From Harenicola maris (lineage in GTDB: Bacteria; Pseudomonadota; Alphaproteobacteria; Rhodobacterales; Rhodobacteraceae): a stretch of 64,000 nucleotides of DNA. The DNA lies in the NCBI GenBank assembly GCA_018524345.1, contig JADQAZ010000002.1, positions 1,164,672 through 1,228,671 on the forward strand, read 5' to 3'. Positions 25,183 through 34,102 of the stretch are shown one piece after another. Position 1 is the first letter of the stretch. Every line of letters starts with the position of its first letter. The position numbers and the translations under genes were made by a program. The notes under the pieces were generated by a model. The model was not told where the DNA came from. It saw only the letters and a program-made list of their open reading frames with translations, and did no database searches.

Positions 25183-26904
25183 ATGTCTTTGCCAAGAGTT
25201 CTCTCGGTTCTCGTATTCATACTTTGCGCTGTGGGCTCCTTTTGGGGCTCCTATCTGTATTTCAACGCGCAGGAGCTTGAGGCGGCGGCGGCGCGGTTGA
25301 CGCTTTATCGGAGCACTGTTGAGGCGGAGCTTCGCAATTTTTCCCACATGCCATTTCTGCTCTCGCAGGACCCGGTGGTTATGGAGACCTTGGAGGGCGG
25401 GGATAGTGCGCGGCTGAACCATCGTCTGGCGCGGTTTGCGCAGAGTGCGGGGATTGATGCGATCTATCTGATGGATCAGGAGGGGCTGACGATCTCTGCG
25501 TCCAATGCGCAGTTGCCATCAAGTTTTCTGGGGCAGAATTACGCGTTTCGGCCCTATTTTCAGGCGGCCCTGAGGGGGCAATTGGGCGAGTTTTACGGGG
25601 TTGGGGCAACGACAGGGGAGCCGGGGTATTTTCTGGCAATGGCGGTGCAAACTCCGACGCGGCAATATGGCGGGGTGATCGCGATCAAGGTGGACCTTTC
25701 CGTGCTGCAAGAAAGCTGGGAGGCGGCCGGGGAGCGGATCATTCTGTCCAATGCGGATGGCGTTGTGATCCTCGCCTCCAATCCCGAATGGCTCTACCGG
25801 AGCCTTGGGCCGATCCCCGAAGAGCGGCGCGACAGGATCATCGAGACACGACAGTTTTCGAACGAACCTTTGGCCCCATTGGATTGGTCACCGGATTTGC
25901 AGCGCCAGACCGCCACGCTGGATGGTCAAAGGTATCTCTATCTCTCTTCGGCTGATTTGCCCAATTCATGGTCGTTGCATTTCTTTGCCGGGGACGGGCA
26001 AGCGACGGCGCGTGCGTGGCTGACGACGGGGACTCTGGTCATGCTGGGGGCGGTGATCTTTATCTTTTTCCAGCTGCGCCATGTGCGCCAGATTGGCGAT
26101 GCCCTGACGCAATCGGAGCAGAAGGAAGCGGAGTTGCGCATGGCGAATGACCGCCTTGCCGTTGAGATCGAAGATCGGCGTTTGGCGGAGAAGAACCTGA
26201 AGAAAACCCAAGATGATCTGGAAAGGGCCGGTCGATTGGCCGCGCTGGGGCAGCTGGCGTCCTCGGTGACCCATGAGCTGGGGCAGCCCATTGCCGCGAT
26301 GCGCAATCAGCTGGCCGCGGCGGAAATGGGAACCGGGGCCTCGGTTCTGACCACCAAGATGCAGGGGCTGGTTGCTCGCATGGAGGACATCACGCGGCAG
26401 CTGAAGTTCTTTTCCCGCAAGGGCCGCGACCAGTTCGAGAGTGTGGACCTGTCAGAAGTGATCGACGCGGCGCTGGAACTGGTCGAGCCGAGCATCGGGG
26501 CGGTTGCCGCCGAGGTGCATTTTGTTAGGCCCTCGGAGGCGATCGAGCTTTATGGCAACCGCATGCGGCTGGAGCAGGTTGTGACCAACCTTGTTCGCAA
26601 CGCGCTTGATGCGGTGGAGGGGTCGGGCAAGAGACAGGTTGAAATCCGGCTGGGGCAGGAGGACGGTAAAACATGGTTCGAGGTTGCGGACACGGGGCAT
26701 GGTCTGGATGGCAAAACGATGAATGATCTGCGTGAACCCTTTGCCACGACGCGCGAAAGCGGCAAGGGCATGGGGCTTGGCCTGACCATATCCGCAGGGA
26801 TTGTGGCCGATCACGGCGGGATTTTGACAGCGCGGGAGCGGGCCGAAGGCGGGGCGATCTTCCGCGCCAGCTTTGATCCGCAACAAGAGAGCAATGCCGC
26901 GTGA
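25183..26904 (+). CDS. dctB: DctB-type sensor histidine kinase
   Basis: The 573-residue kinase has an N-terminal membrane helix, a periplasmic double-PAS (dCache-like) sensor with FRPYFQAALRGQLGEFYGVG, a second membrane helix near 285-305, a coiled linker and a cytoplasmic kinase core. The phospho-accepting histidine is about H364 in VTHELGQPIAAMRNQL; the N box is NLVRNALDAV and the G boxes ADTGHGLDG and GKGMGLGL. It senses C4-dicarboxylate-like ligands in known DctB proteins. The start at 25183 is chosen because the signal helix follows; no clear ribosome site is visible. The dctD start overlaps its stop. Confidence 0.92.
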   Translation: MSLPRVLSVLVFILCAVGSFWGSYLYFNAQELEAAAARLTLYRSTVEAELRNFSHMPFLLSQDPVVMETLEGGDSARLNHRLARFAQSAGIDAIYLMDQEGLTISASNAQLPSSFLGQNYAFRPYFQAALRGQLGEFYGVGATTGEPGYFLAMAVQTPTRQYGGVIAIKVDLSVLQESWEAAGERIILSNADGVVILASNPEWLYRSLGPIPEERRDRIIETRQFSNEPLAPLDWSPDLQRQTATLDGQRYLYLSSADLPNSWSLHFFAGDGQATARAWLTTGTLVMLGAVIFIFFQLRHVRQIGDALTQSEQKEAELRMANDRLAVEIEDRRLAEKNLKKTQDDLERAGRLAALGQLASSVTHELGQPIAAMRNQLAAAEMGTGASVLTTKMQGLVARMEDITRQLKFFSRKGRDQFESVDLSEVIDAALELVEPSIGAVAAEVHFVRPSEAIELYGNRMRLEQVVTNLVRNALDAVEGSGKRQVEIRLGQEDGKTWFEVADTGHGLDGKTMNDLREPFATTRESGKGMGLGLTISAGIVADHGGILTARERAEGGAIFRASFDPQQESNAA

Positions 26905-28193
26905 ATGACTTCCGTATCCTTCTGATCGATGACGATCGGCTGTTTCGAAACTCTCTTGTCGATCTGATCGAGGCGGCGGGTTGGAAGGCCAAGCCATTGG
27001 CCCGTGCAACCGAGGCTGCGCGCTGGATCACACAGTTCGCGCCGGACGTTATTCTGAGCGATGTGCGTATGCCCGAGATGACGGGGCTGGAGCTGTTAAA
27101 GGACCTCAAGAACGCCCCGCCGGTGGTTTTGATTTCCGCTCATGGGGATATTCCCATGGCTGTCGAGGCGATGAATGAGGGGGCCTATAGTTTCGTTGAG
27201 AAACCCTATGATCCCAAACGTTTGCTTCTGATCCTGTCCCATGCGGCAGAGCAACATCGCATGCGGGAGAGCAACCAGAGGCTGAAGGAGCGTTTGCAGG
27301 AACTGTCGGGGCTTGATGTGCGGCTCTTGGGGGAAACCCCCGAAATGGTCGGGCTGAGGCAGACCATCGCCATCATGACGCAAAGCGCCTCGCCGGTTCT
27401 GATCCTTGGGGAGACAGGGACAGGCAAGGACCTTGTTGCGCGGCTGTTGCATGACACATCCGACCGTTGCGACGGGCCGTTCATTGCGATCAATGCGGCG
27501 CAGGTGACCGCGGCCCAACTGCCGGTTGTGGCGCAGGCCGCGGCGGGGGGGACGCTGTTTCTGGATGAAATCAGCGCCTGCCCGATGGATATTCAGCCGG
27601 CTTTGTTGCGGCTTTGCGAAAGTCAGGAAGTGTTTTTGCCCGATGCGGTCTCCCCCGAAAAGGTGGATCTTCGCATTCTGTCCGCAACCAATGAGGACAC
27701 CGCCCAAGCCGTCAGGGACGGGCGTCTGCGGCAGGACCTGTTGTTCCGGCTTGAGGGGCTGAGCATCAAGCTGCCCACCCTTGCCGCGCGTTTGGATGAC
27801 ATTCCGCTGCTTGCGCAGCGGTTCCTGTCCGATAGCGCCAAGGCCTTTGGTGTCTCGGCGGTCGATCTGACGCAGGATGATATTTCCGCGCTGATCGCCC
27901 ATAGCTGGCCGGGCAATGTGCGCGAGCTGCGCAATGTGGTGGACAGGTTCCTGATGTCTGCCCAGCAGGGGACGCCAAGGATGGCGGACGCAATCTCAGG
28001 GGTCGATCATGATGGCGCGAGCAAGCCGGGCCTGCGCGAGGCTGTCGCCGCCTTTGAGCGGCAGATGATCGGGCGTGCGATACAGGAAAATGCCGGACGG
28101 ATGGACGATGCGGCCGCTGATCTGGGGATCGGACGGCGGACGTTGAACGAGAAAATCGTCAAGCTGGGCCTCGATAAGGACGCTCTTTTGTAG
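26901..28193 (+). CDS. dctD: DctD-type response regulator lacking GAFTGA
   Basis: The 430-residue regulator has a receiver domain (acidic DDD near 10-12, phospho-acceptor D54), a AAA+ domain with Walker A GETGTGKD near 170 and Walker B GGTLFLDEIS near 215, the FRLEGLSIKLP loop, and a C-terminal Fis-type helix-turn-helix. The segment between FIAINAAQVTAAQLPVV and Walker B is short, and GAFTGA, needed to contact sigma-54, is missing. It begins with GTG inside the dctB stop. It should control the dctPQM operon just downstream. Confidence 0.9.
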   Translation: MNDFRILLIDDDRLFRNSLVDLIEAAGWKAKPLARATEAARWITQFAPDVILSDVRMPEMTGLELLKDLKNAPPVVLISAHGDIPMAVEAMNEGAYSFVEKPYDPKRLLLILSHAAEQHRMRESNQRLKERLQELSGLDVRLLGETPEMVGLRQTIAIMTQSASPVLILGETGTGKDLVARLLHDTSDRCDGPFIAINAAQVTAAQLPVVAQAAAGGTLFLDEISACPMDIQPALLRLCESQEVFLPDAVSPEKVDLRILSATNEDTAQAVRDGRLRQDLLFRLEGLSIKLPTLAARLDDIPLLAQRFLSDSAKAFGVSAVDLTQDDISALIAHSWPGNVRELRNVVDRFLMSAQQGTPRMADAISGVDHDGASKPGLREAVAAFERQMIGRAIQENAGRMDDAAADLGIGRRTLNEKIVKLGLDKDALL

Positions 28194-28196
28194 CTA

Positions 28197-28210
28197 TGCG
28201 GAAATCCGCA
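28197..28210 (+). promoter_or_regulatory. Palindrome between dctD and dctP; likely DctD site
   Basis: TGCGGA-AA-TCCGCA is a perfect palindrome starting four bases after the dctD stop and 90 bp before dctP. Position and symmetry fit an operator for DctD. I see no -24/-12 sigma-54 promoter between it and dctP. Confidence 0.5.
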
Positions 28211-28299
28211 GGGCAGCGGCGTCAGGCAGCGCAGATTTCTTCATGAGCCTTCCCCTAGGGAATCGGCTATGGTGCCCCCATCAAATGGGAGGACTACCA

Positions 28300-29310
28300 A
28301 TGAAAAAATATCTGGGCCGCACTGCGGCTGCCGCTTTGCTTGTGTCTTTTGCCGGTCAAGTGGCCGCTGAGGAATGGAACGTATCCCTGTGGGGGGCGCC
28401 GCGCGCCTTTACCGCGCATGTTGAAAAGCTGGCGGAACTTGTATCCGAAAAAACCGACGGCGAATTCACCCTGAACATCAGCTACGGGGGCCTGTCCAAC
28501 AACCGCGAAAACCTTGATGGGATTTCCATCGGTGCGTTTGAAATGGCGCAGTTCTGTGCCGGTTACCACCGCGACAAGAACCCGTCGATCACGGTTCTTG
28601 AGCTTCCCTTCCTTGGCGTATCCTCGCTGGAGCAGGAAGTAGAGCTGTCCATGGCTGTTTATAACCACCCCGCCACGGTTGAGGATCTGGGCCGCTGGAA
28701 CGCGAAGCTTCTGATGCCCTCGCCGCTGCCGCAGTATAACATCGTCGGCGTTGGCGATGCGCCCTCCACTCTGGCCGATTTCGAAGGCCTGAGCGTGCGC
28801 GCAACAGGCGGCATCGGCGCCGCAATGGAAGCTGTGGGCGCGGTTCCGACATCCATGTCCGCAACCGAAGTCCGTCAGGCGATGGACAGCGGCGTTGTAA
28901 AGGCCGTGAGCTTTGCCCCCCACGCCCATATGTCCTTCGGCACGATCGAGAACGGCACATGGTGGACGACAAACCTCAACCCCGGCACGGTGAACTGCCC
29001 TGTGGTTGTGAACACTGACGCCTTTGAGAGCCTGTCTGACGCGCACCGCGAGGCCCTTATGGGGTCGGTTGATGAGGCCCTCGACCATTACATCGCCAAC
29101 TACAACGGCGCGACAATGGAGGCCTGGGGCCCTGCTTTGAAAGAGCGCGGCATCGAGGAAGTCACATTCGCCGACAGCGAAATCGAAGCCTTCAAATCCG
29201 TCGCCGCAGCCCCTGCAGCCGCCGCATGGATCGAACAGAACTCCGCGGCAGGCCTGCCTGCGCAGGAACTGTATGATCTGGTGACCGGCATGATCGCCGG
29301 AGACAACTAA
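28300..29310 (+). CDS. dctP: TRAP transporter solute-binding protein (DctP type)
   Basis: The 336-residue periplasmic receptor has a signal peptide ending near QVAAE and DctP-family text such as FEMAQFCAGYHRDKNP, LADFEGLSVRATGGIGAAMEAVGAVPTSMSATEVRQAMDSGVV with the conserved ligand-contacting Arg. The ATG at 28300 follows GGGAGGAC. DctBD upstream suggests a carboxylate ligand, but many TRAP receptors bind other acids, so the substrate is open. A strong hairpin separates it from dctQ. Confidence 0.92.
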   Translation: MKKYLGRTAAAALLVSFAGQVAAEEWNVSLWGAPRAFTAHVEKLAELVSEKTDGEFTLNISYGGLSNNRENLDGISIGAFEMAQFCAGYHRDKNPSITVLELPFLGVSSLEQEVELSMAVYNHPATVEDLGRWNAKLLMPSPLPQYNIVGVGDAPSTLADFEGLSVRATGGIGAAMEAVGAVPTSMSATEVRQAMDSGVVKAVSFAPHAHMSFGTIENGTWWTTNLNPGTVNCPVVVNTDAFESLSDAHREALMGSVDEALDHYIANYNGATMEAWGPALKERGIEEVTFADSEIEAFKSVAAAPAAAAWIEQNSAAGLPAQELYDLVTGMIAGDN

Positions 29311-29324
29311 GTCTTTGGACTTTT

Positions 29325-29361
29325 GACCCCGCGCAGCACTCGCGCGGGGTCTTTCATTTTT
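29325..29361 (+). terminator. Strong terminator-like hairpin between dctP and dctQ
   Basis: GACCCCGCGC and GCGCGGGGTC are perfect ten-base arms around a seven-base loop, followed by TTTCATTTTT. It lies 14 bp after dctP and 11 bp before dctQ. Partial termination would favour the receptor over the membrane subunits. Confidence 0.85.
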
Positions 29362-29372
29362 GCGAGGCTCAC

Positions 29373-29996
29373 ATGGCAACTGCATCCCTAGTGCTGGAAG
29401 ACGACAGCACGCTCAGTAAACTCGACCTCAGTTTGTTAAAGCTCGAACGCGTTCTGGCGCTGGTCAGCGGCCTTGCGGTGTTCAGCCTCATGTTGCTGGC
29501 GGTGTTTTCCGTATCCGGCCGCAATTTTGCGAATGCGCCTTTGCCCGGCTATGTGGACTGGATCGAGCAGGCGATGCCGCTTATTTCCTTTATGGGCATT
29601 TCCTATGTGATGCGCGAAGGCGCACATATCCGCATGGATATCCTCGTTGGCCAGTTGCGCGGCCGCGCCCTGTATCTTGCAGAGCTTATCACGACTTTGG
29701 CCGTCCTGTTGCTTATGGTGCTGCTTGTCTGGGGCACTTGGGCGCATTTCCAGCGCAGCTTTGATTTCGGCGCCCCGATGTGGAGCCGCGACAGCTCTAT
29801 GGATATCGCATTGCCGCTCTGGCCAGCCAAGCTGCTCGCGCCTGTGGCCTTTTCCGTGCTGTGCCTGCGGCTCTGCCTGCAGATATGGGCCTATGCACGG
29901 GGCGTTGTGACGGGGCATACGGTTGCCGTCCCGATGATCGCGGATGCGGCGAAACAGGCTCAGATGGAAGCCGATCAATTGAAGGACGAAGGCTGA
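29373..29996 (+). CDS. dctQ: TRAP transporter small permease (DctQ)
   Basis: The 207-residue protein has four hydrophobic segments and DctQ-family text: the VSGRNFANAPLPGYVDWIEQAMPLISFMG stretch and YVMREGAHIRMDILV. It forms the membrane complex with DctM. Its stop overlaps the dctM start by one base (TGATG). Confidence 0.9.
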   Translation: MATASLVLEDDSTLSKLDLSLLKLERVLALVSGLAVFSLMLLAVFSVSGRNFANAPLPGYVDWIEQAMPLISFMGISYVMREGAHIRMDILVGQLRGRALYLAELITTLAVLLLMVLLVWGTWAHFQRSFDFGAPMWSRDSSMDIALPLWPAKLLAPVAFSVLCLRLCLQIWAYARGVVTGHTVAVPMIADAAKQAQMEADQLKDEG

Positions 29997-31396
29997 TGGA
30001 ACCTATTGAGATTGGTCTATGGGTCACGGGCGGCCTGCTCGTCCTGGTTGTCCTTGGCATGCGCGTGGCCTTTGCCGCGGGGCTTGCCGGTCTGGTGGGG
30101 CTGGTCTGGATTTTCTGGGCCCGCAAGGATTATGGATTTGAGGATCTGGGCTGGGCCGTTGGCATCGCTGCGAAAACAGCGGGGCAGGTGCCGCATTCCA
30201 AGGTTGCCAGTCAGGCGCTCTCTCTGATCCCGACCTTCATTCTGATCGGCTATCTGGCCTATCACGCGGGCCTGACGAAGGCCCTGTTCGAAGCAGCCAA
30301 AAAATGGATCGCCTGGGTGCCCGGCGGCCTTGCGGTGTCGACCGTGTTTGCGACGGCGGGCTTTGCCGCTGTATCCGGCGCCTCGGTTGCGACCTCTGCG
30401 GTTTTCGCCCGCATCGCGATCCCCGAGATGCTGAAGATCGGCTATAACAAACAATTCGCCGCCGGGGTTGTGGCCGCGGGCGGCACGCTCGCCTCGCTTA
30501 TCCCGCCCTCCGCCATCCTTGTGATCTATGCGATCATTGTGGAGCAGGACGTGGGCATGCTCTTGCTCGCTGGGTTCATTCCCGGGGCCTTCTCCGCGTT
30601 CATCTACGCGGCGCTCATCATTGGCATGGCGCTGACGATCAAGGGGTTCGGCCCGCCTGTGTCGGGCTTTACGTGGAAAGAACGGTTTCTGTCCCTGCCG
30701 CCGGCTTTGCCCATCATCTTCGTGGTCGTGACGATCATCTGCTTTGTCTACAACCCCTTTGGCGGAGACGCTTGGGGAACGCCCACCGAAGGCGGCGCGA
30801 TCGGGGCGTTTGTCGTGTTCCTCATGGCCCTCTACCAAGGTATGCGTTGGCCAGAGCTTAAAGAGTCGCTGTTGGAAACGGCCAAGCTTAGCGTGATGAT
30901 CTTTACCATCATCTGGGGCGTTCTGATCTATGTGCGCTTCCTCGGGTTTGCCGACCTTCCGGGGGCGTTTTCCGACTGGATCACATCGCTGACAATGTCG
31001 CCCATGCTGATCCTTGTGTGCATTCTGCTGGCCTATGCCGTGCTTGGCATGTTCATGGATGCCATCGGGATGCTGCTGCTGACCCTGCCGGTGGTCCACC
31101 CTGCGATTATGGCGCTCAATGGCGGCGCTGATGTCGCGGCCGCCGACAGTGCCTTCGGGATGTCCGGGCCTATGTGTGCCGTCTGGTTCGGTATTCTTGT
31201 GGTCAAGATGGCGGAGTTCTGTCTGATCACCCCCCCGATCGGCCTCAATTGCTTTGTCGTGGCCGGAGTTCGGGACGATCTGACTGTGCAGGACGTGTTC
31301 AAAGGCGTGACACCCTTTTTCATCGCCGACGGAATCACCATCGCACTTCTGGTGGCCTTCCCCAGCATCGTCCTGTGGCTTCCCAGCTTGGCTTAA
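29996..31396 (+). CDS. dctM: TRAP transporter large permease (DctM)
   Basis: The 466-residue membrane protein has about 12 helices and the DctM hallmarks AVSGASVATSAVFARIAIPEMLKIGYNKQFAAGVVAAGGTLASLIPPSAILVIYAIIV. It carries out sodium-coupled uptake with DctPQ. The ATG overlaps the dctQ stop; the longer frame from 29780 is a shadow over dctQ. Confidence 0.93.
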   Translation: MEPIEIGLWVTGGLLVLVVLGMRVAFAAGLAGLVGLVWIFWARKDYGFEDLGWAVGIAAKTAGQVPHSKVASQALSLIPTFILIGYLAYHAGLTKALFEAAKKWIAWVPGGLAVSTVFATAGFAAVSGASVATSAVFARIAIPEMLKIGYNKQFAAGVVAAGGTLASLIPPSAILVIYAIIVEQDVGMLLLAGFIPGAFSAFIYAALIIGMALTIKGFGPPVSGFTWKERFLSLPPALPIIFVVVTIICFVYNPFGGDAWGTPTEGGAIGAFVVFLMALYQGMRWPELKESLLETAKLSVMIFTIIWGVLIYVRFLGFADLPGAFSDWITSLTMSPMLILVCILLAYAVLGMFMDAIGMLLLTLPVVHPAIMALNGGADVAAADSAFGMSGPMCAVWFGILVVKMAEFCLITPPIGLNCFVVAGVRDDLTVQDVFKGVTPFFIADGITIALLVAFPSIVLWLPSLA

Positions 31397-31687
31397 CGCA
31401 GCAGGGGCGGTTTCGGTGCCGCCTTGGCCGTGTCTGAAAGGAGGCGGTCCAACTCGGGGCTGAGGGGCGGTGATAAGCCGGTTTGGATCGCTTGAACTGT
31501 GGCGCGAAGGTCTGGCCGGATTGCGATTTGCTGTCGGGCCCTCGGGAATGAGGCGCCCGATATCGGCGTATAGGCCCTCGGCATGATCTCCATGAGACAC
31601 ATGGTCGAAATACAGCGACATGAGTGCCTCTACGGCGGGGGCAAGGTCTTGCTGCTGCTTTGCCGATGCGGTTATTTGAGTGATCAA
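31393..31687 (-). pseudogene. Possible frameshifted small ORF after dctM
   Basis: On the minus strand one frame reads LITQITASAKQQQDLAPAVEALMSLYFDHVSH and on to about GPTANR; a second frame then gives RPDLRATVQAIQTGLSPPLSPELDRLLSDTAKAAP up to a stop at 31393. Joined by a shift near 31525 they make a plausible helical protein of roughly 95 residues. I do not recognise it. A coincidence of shadow frames is possible, since the frame opposite dctM is also open. Confidence 0.25.
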
Positions 31688-31708
31688 GGCTGGGCAAAGT
31701 GAGGTTGC

Positions 31709-31897
31709 ATGAGCGGCGGCATTAGAACCGATAGGGTCATGAAGGGCGTGGACCGGAACGCCAGACGTGAGGTCCTTGATCACTATGCGCGCGGTGCCTC
31801 GACCGAGCAATGCGCCAAGAGCGCCGGTGTGGATGTCGCCGCGGCGCATCAGATCATCGCTGAGGCCATTGCCGAGGCGCAGAAAGGGCGGGAGTGA
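31709..31897 (+). CDS. Small protein of 62 residues, unknown
   Basis: The frame has a fair ribosome site (GTGAGG five bases before ATG). It encodes a helical, charged product whose centre, REVLDHYARGASTEQCAKSAGVDVAAAHQIIAEAI, looks like a helix-turn-helix with a coiled C-terminus. It lies between dctM and a terminator on the same strand. I do not recognise a family, and it overlaps the upstream end of the minus-strand ORF region. Confidence 0.45.
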   Translation: MSGGIRTDRVMKGVDRNARREVLDHYARGASTEQCAKSAGVDVAAAHQIIAEAIAEAQKGRE

Positions 31898-31916
31898 GGC
31901 GGTTCTGTTGAGGGGT

Positions 31917-31952
31917 GGACCCCGCGACCCGTTTTGCCGGGCCGCGGGGTCC
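31917..31952. terminator. Bidirectional terminator between convergent operons
   Basis: GGACCCCGCG and CGCGGGGTCC are exact ten-base arms; an inner CCG/CGG extends the stem. It lies between the small ORF and the end of the ABC importer genes on the other strand. Confidence 0.7.
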
Positions 31953-31959
31953 TGATTTC

Positions 31960-33204
31960 TTAGTTGAAGCCGAGCATGCTGCGCGTTGTTTCGGCGAGGT
32001 TTTCAACGGCCTCGCGTGGGTCGGCGCCCTCAACCACACCCAGCAGGTCCGCCGCGATCACGTCGGTGACGGCCACGCCCTCGGCGCCGGGATAGGCATA
32101 CCAAGGGCCCGCATATTGCGCGACCTGCGCATGGGCGACGCGGGCGTTGGGGTTCTGGGCGTAGAAGTCACCCAGATAGCTGGCGTCCTCGACAACCAAA
32201 GCGTTGGTTGGCGCATAACCGGTTGTTTCGACGATGATCTTTTGTGCCTCGGGGCTCGTGACAAAGGAGATGTAATCCCATGCGGCCTGCTGCTTTTCCG
32301 CGTCGTCTGTCAGCATCACGATGCCAGAGCCGCCGGTGGGCAGATAGACCTCTTCGTCTGCGGCCACGATGGGCATCGGCGTTACAGTCATGTCAAAGCG
32401 CTCGCCTGCGCCTTCGGCAAAGCGTGTCATCAGCGAGGAGCTTTCGAACATGATGCCCAAGGTGCCCGCTGGAAAGGCCTGACGCGCGTCGTTCTGGCCC
32501 ATCGTGGACATGCCAGCCTCGGAGGCGAAGCGGCTGTAGACCGTTGCCGCGGCAACGCCTGCATCGCTGTCGAATGTGATGTCGCTCTCGTTCTCGGTCA
32601 TCGGGCGGCCGCCGTGGGCGCCGAGGAAGGACTGGAAGCGCCAGTCATGGGGCGAGACCCAGACGCCCTCGATGGTGGCATCAAGCGCGTCGATCTTGGC
32701 GGCCAGTTCGATGATGCCGTCGTAGTCGGTGGGGAAGTTCTCCATCGAGCCGCCTGCGCGTTCCACCAGATCGGGGTTGACGTAGGCCACCAGGGTCGAG
32801 GCCGAGGTGCCCAAGGCGTATTGCGTGTTCTCAAAACGACCGAGCGAGAGCAGTGCGCCGGTATAGCCCTGGGCCTCGGGGTCTTCGGGGAGGAAGGCGT
32901 CCAGCGGCTGCGCGAGATCGCGTGCCTCAAGCACGCGCCACAGGTTCAGGCCAACCCATGCCACGTCCGGCGCGGTGCCAGCGACGGATTCGCGCAGCAG
33001 GCGCTGCACGCCTTCGGCGTAGCCCTCGGCGGGGCCGTCCAGTTCGATGGTGACATCGGGGTGCGCGGCCATGAAGGCCTCGGCCAGAGCCGCCTGTGTA
33101 TCGGCCCAGATCGTGGGGATTGCGTAGTGCACGCGCAGGGTGGTGTCAGCAGCCGCGGACCCGGCGGCAAGCGCAAGACCAAGGGCGAGAAGGGAAGTTT
33201 TCAT
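31960..33204 (-). CDS. ABC transporter solute-binding protein, CUT1/UgpB type
   Basis: The 414-residue protein has a signal peptide ending ALAAGSAAAD and family 1 binding-protein text: WADTQAALAEAFMAAHPDVTIELDG, GTAPDVAWVGLNLWRVLEARDLAQPLDAFLPED and, late, GGSGIVMLTDDAEKQQAAWDYISFVTSPEAQK. Such receptors bind sugars, polyols or glycerol-3-phosphate. The ATG at 33204 has GGAGACAG before it; a longer frame from 33384 overlaps the permease. It is the last gene of its operon, unlike the other receptors in this window. Confidence 0.88.
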   Translation of the reverse strand: MKTSLLALGLALAAGSAAADTTLRVHYAIPTIWADTQAALAEAFMAAHPDVTIELDGPAEGYAEGVQRLLRESVAGTAPDVAWVGLNLWRVLEARDLAQPLDAFLPEDPEAQGYTGALLSLGRFENTQYALGTSASTLVAYVNPDLVERAGGSMENFPTDYDGIIELAAKIDALDATIEGVWVSPHDWRFQSFLGAHGGRPMTENESDITFDSDAGVAAATVYSRFASEAGMSTMGQNDARQAFPAGTLGIMFESSSLMTRFAEGAGERFDMTVTPMPIVAADEEVYLPTGGSGIVMLTDDAEKQQAAWDYISFVTSPEAQKIIVETTGYAPTNALVVEDASYLGDFYAQNPNARVAHAQVAQYAGPWYAYPGAEGVAVTDVIAADLLGVVEGADPREAVENLAETTRSMLGFN

Positions 33205-33243
33205 GTCTGTCTCCGGTGGTGTTTCTAGGGGTGGAAAAGGGGT

Positions 33244-33264
33244 GCAAAAGGGCGGTGGGCCGCC
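33244..33264 (-). terminator. Small hairpin between permease and receptor genes
   Basis: On the minus strand GGCGG-CCCA-CCGCC is followed by CTTTTG. It lies in the 85-bp gap before the solute-binding protein gene and is a weak terminator or processing site. Confidence 0.35.
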
Positions 33265-33289
33265 TCTTGGTTTTGTGTGGGATGGGGCC

Positions 33290-34102
33290 TCATCCTTTGA
33301 GGCCGGTGTTGGCGAGCCCTTGGGTGAAGCGGCGCTGGCTGAGCAGGAAGGCCAGCACCAGCGGTGCGGTGACCAGCACGGCACCTGCCATCAGGGGGCC
33401 GGGCGCGTCACCGCTCTCGGCGTCGCGAAAGAACAGGATGCCGCGCGGCGGGGTGGCCAGTTGCGGGTCGGTGGTTGCGATCATCGGCCAGAACAGGTCG
33501 TTCCAGTGGGCGGTGACCGAAAAGATCGCAAAGGCGATCACTGTGGGCATGGCCAGTGGAAAGGCGATGCGCCATGCGATGGCCATTTCGCCCATGCCGT
33601 CCACGCGGGCGGCGTCGATCAGCTCTGCCGGGATGCGGGCAAAGGCCTGACGCAAGAGGAACAGGCCAAAGGCCGTGGCGGTAAAGGGCAGGATCAGCGC
33701 GGTGTAGGTGTTCAGCCAGCCCAGTTGGGCCAGCCCGAGAAAGATCGGGATCGCTGTCACGTGAAAGGGGGCCAGCAATGCGGCAAGGATCGCCGCGAAC
33801 AAGAGGCCCCGCCCGCGAAACTCGCGATGCGCCAGCGCATAGGCACAGGGCACGGAGACCAGCAATTGCAGCACGAGGATGCCCCCTGTCACGATCACGC
33901 CGTTGAGCAGATAGCGCGGGATCTCTGTCTGGGTGATCGCCTGCCAGTAGTTTGCCAGTGTCGGCGCGCGCGGCAAAAGAGTGACCGATGCGGTGAAAAT
34001 CTCGGCCTGCGGTTTGAGCGAAACCGAGACCATCCAGATGAAGGGGAGAAGCACCATTATCGCGCCAAGGGCCAGCAGCCCGAGCAAAATCATACGTTTC
34101 AT
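33290..34102 (-). CDS. ABC transporter permease, MalG/UgpE type
   Basis: The 270-residue protein has six membrane segments and the EAA coupling loop AELIDAARVDGMGEMAIAWRIAFPLAMP, as in carbohydrate ABC permeases. Its start overlaps the stop of the preceding permease gene by four bases. It forms the channel with that protein. Confidence 0.9.
   Translation of the reverse strand: MKRMILLGLLALGAIMVLLPFIWMVSVSLKPQAEIFTASVTLLPRAPTLANYWQAITQTEIPRYLLNGVIVTGGILVLQLLVSVPCAYALAHREFRGRGLLFAAILAALLAPFHVTAIPIFLGLAQLGWLNTYTALILPFTATAFGLFLLRQAFARIPAELIDAARVDGMGEMAIAWRIAFPLAMPTVIAFAIFSVTAHWNDLFWPMIATTDPQLATPPRGILFFRDAESGDAPGPLMAGAVLVTAPLVLAFLLSQRRFTQGLANTGLKG

Noticed and set aside
30017..31849. 610-residue minus-strand frame opposite dctM
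   Set aside because: His/Asp/Gln-rich translation is typical of antisense to membrane protein genes; only the part beyond dctM was kept as a doubtful small ORF.
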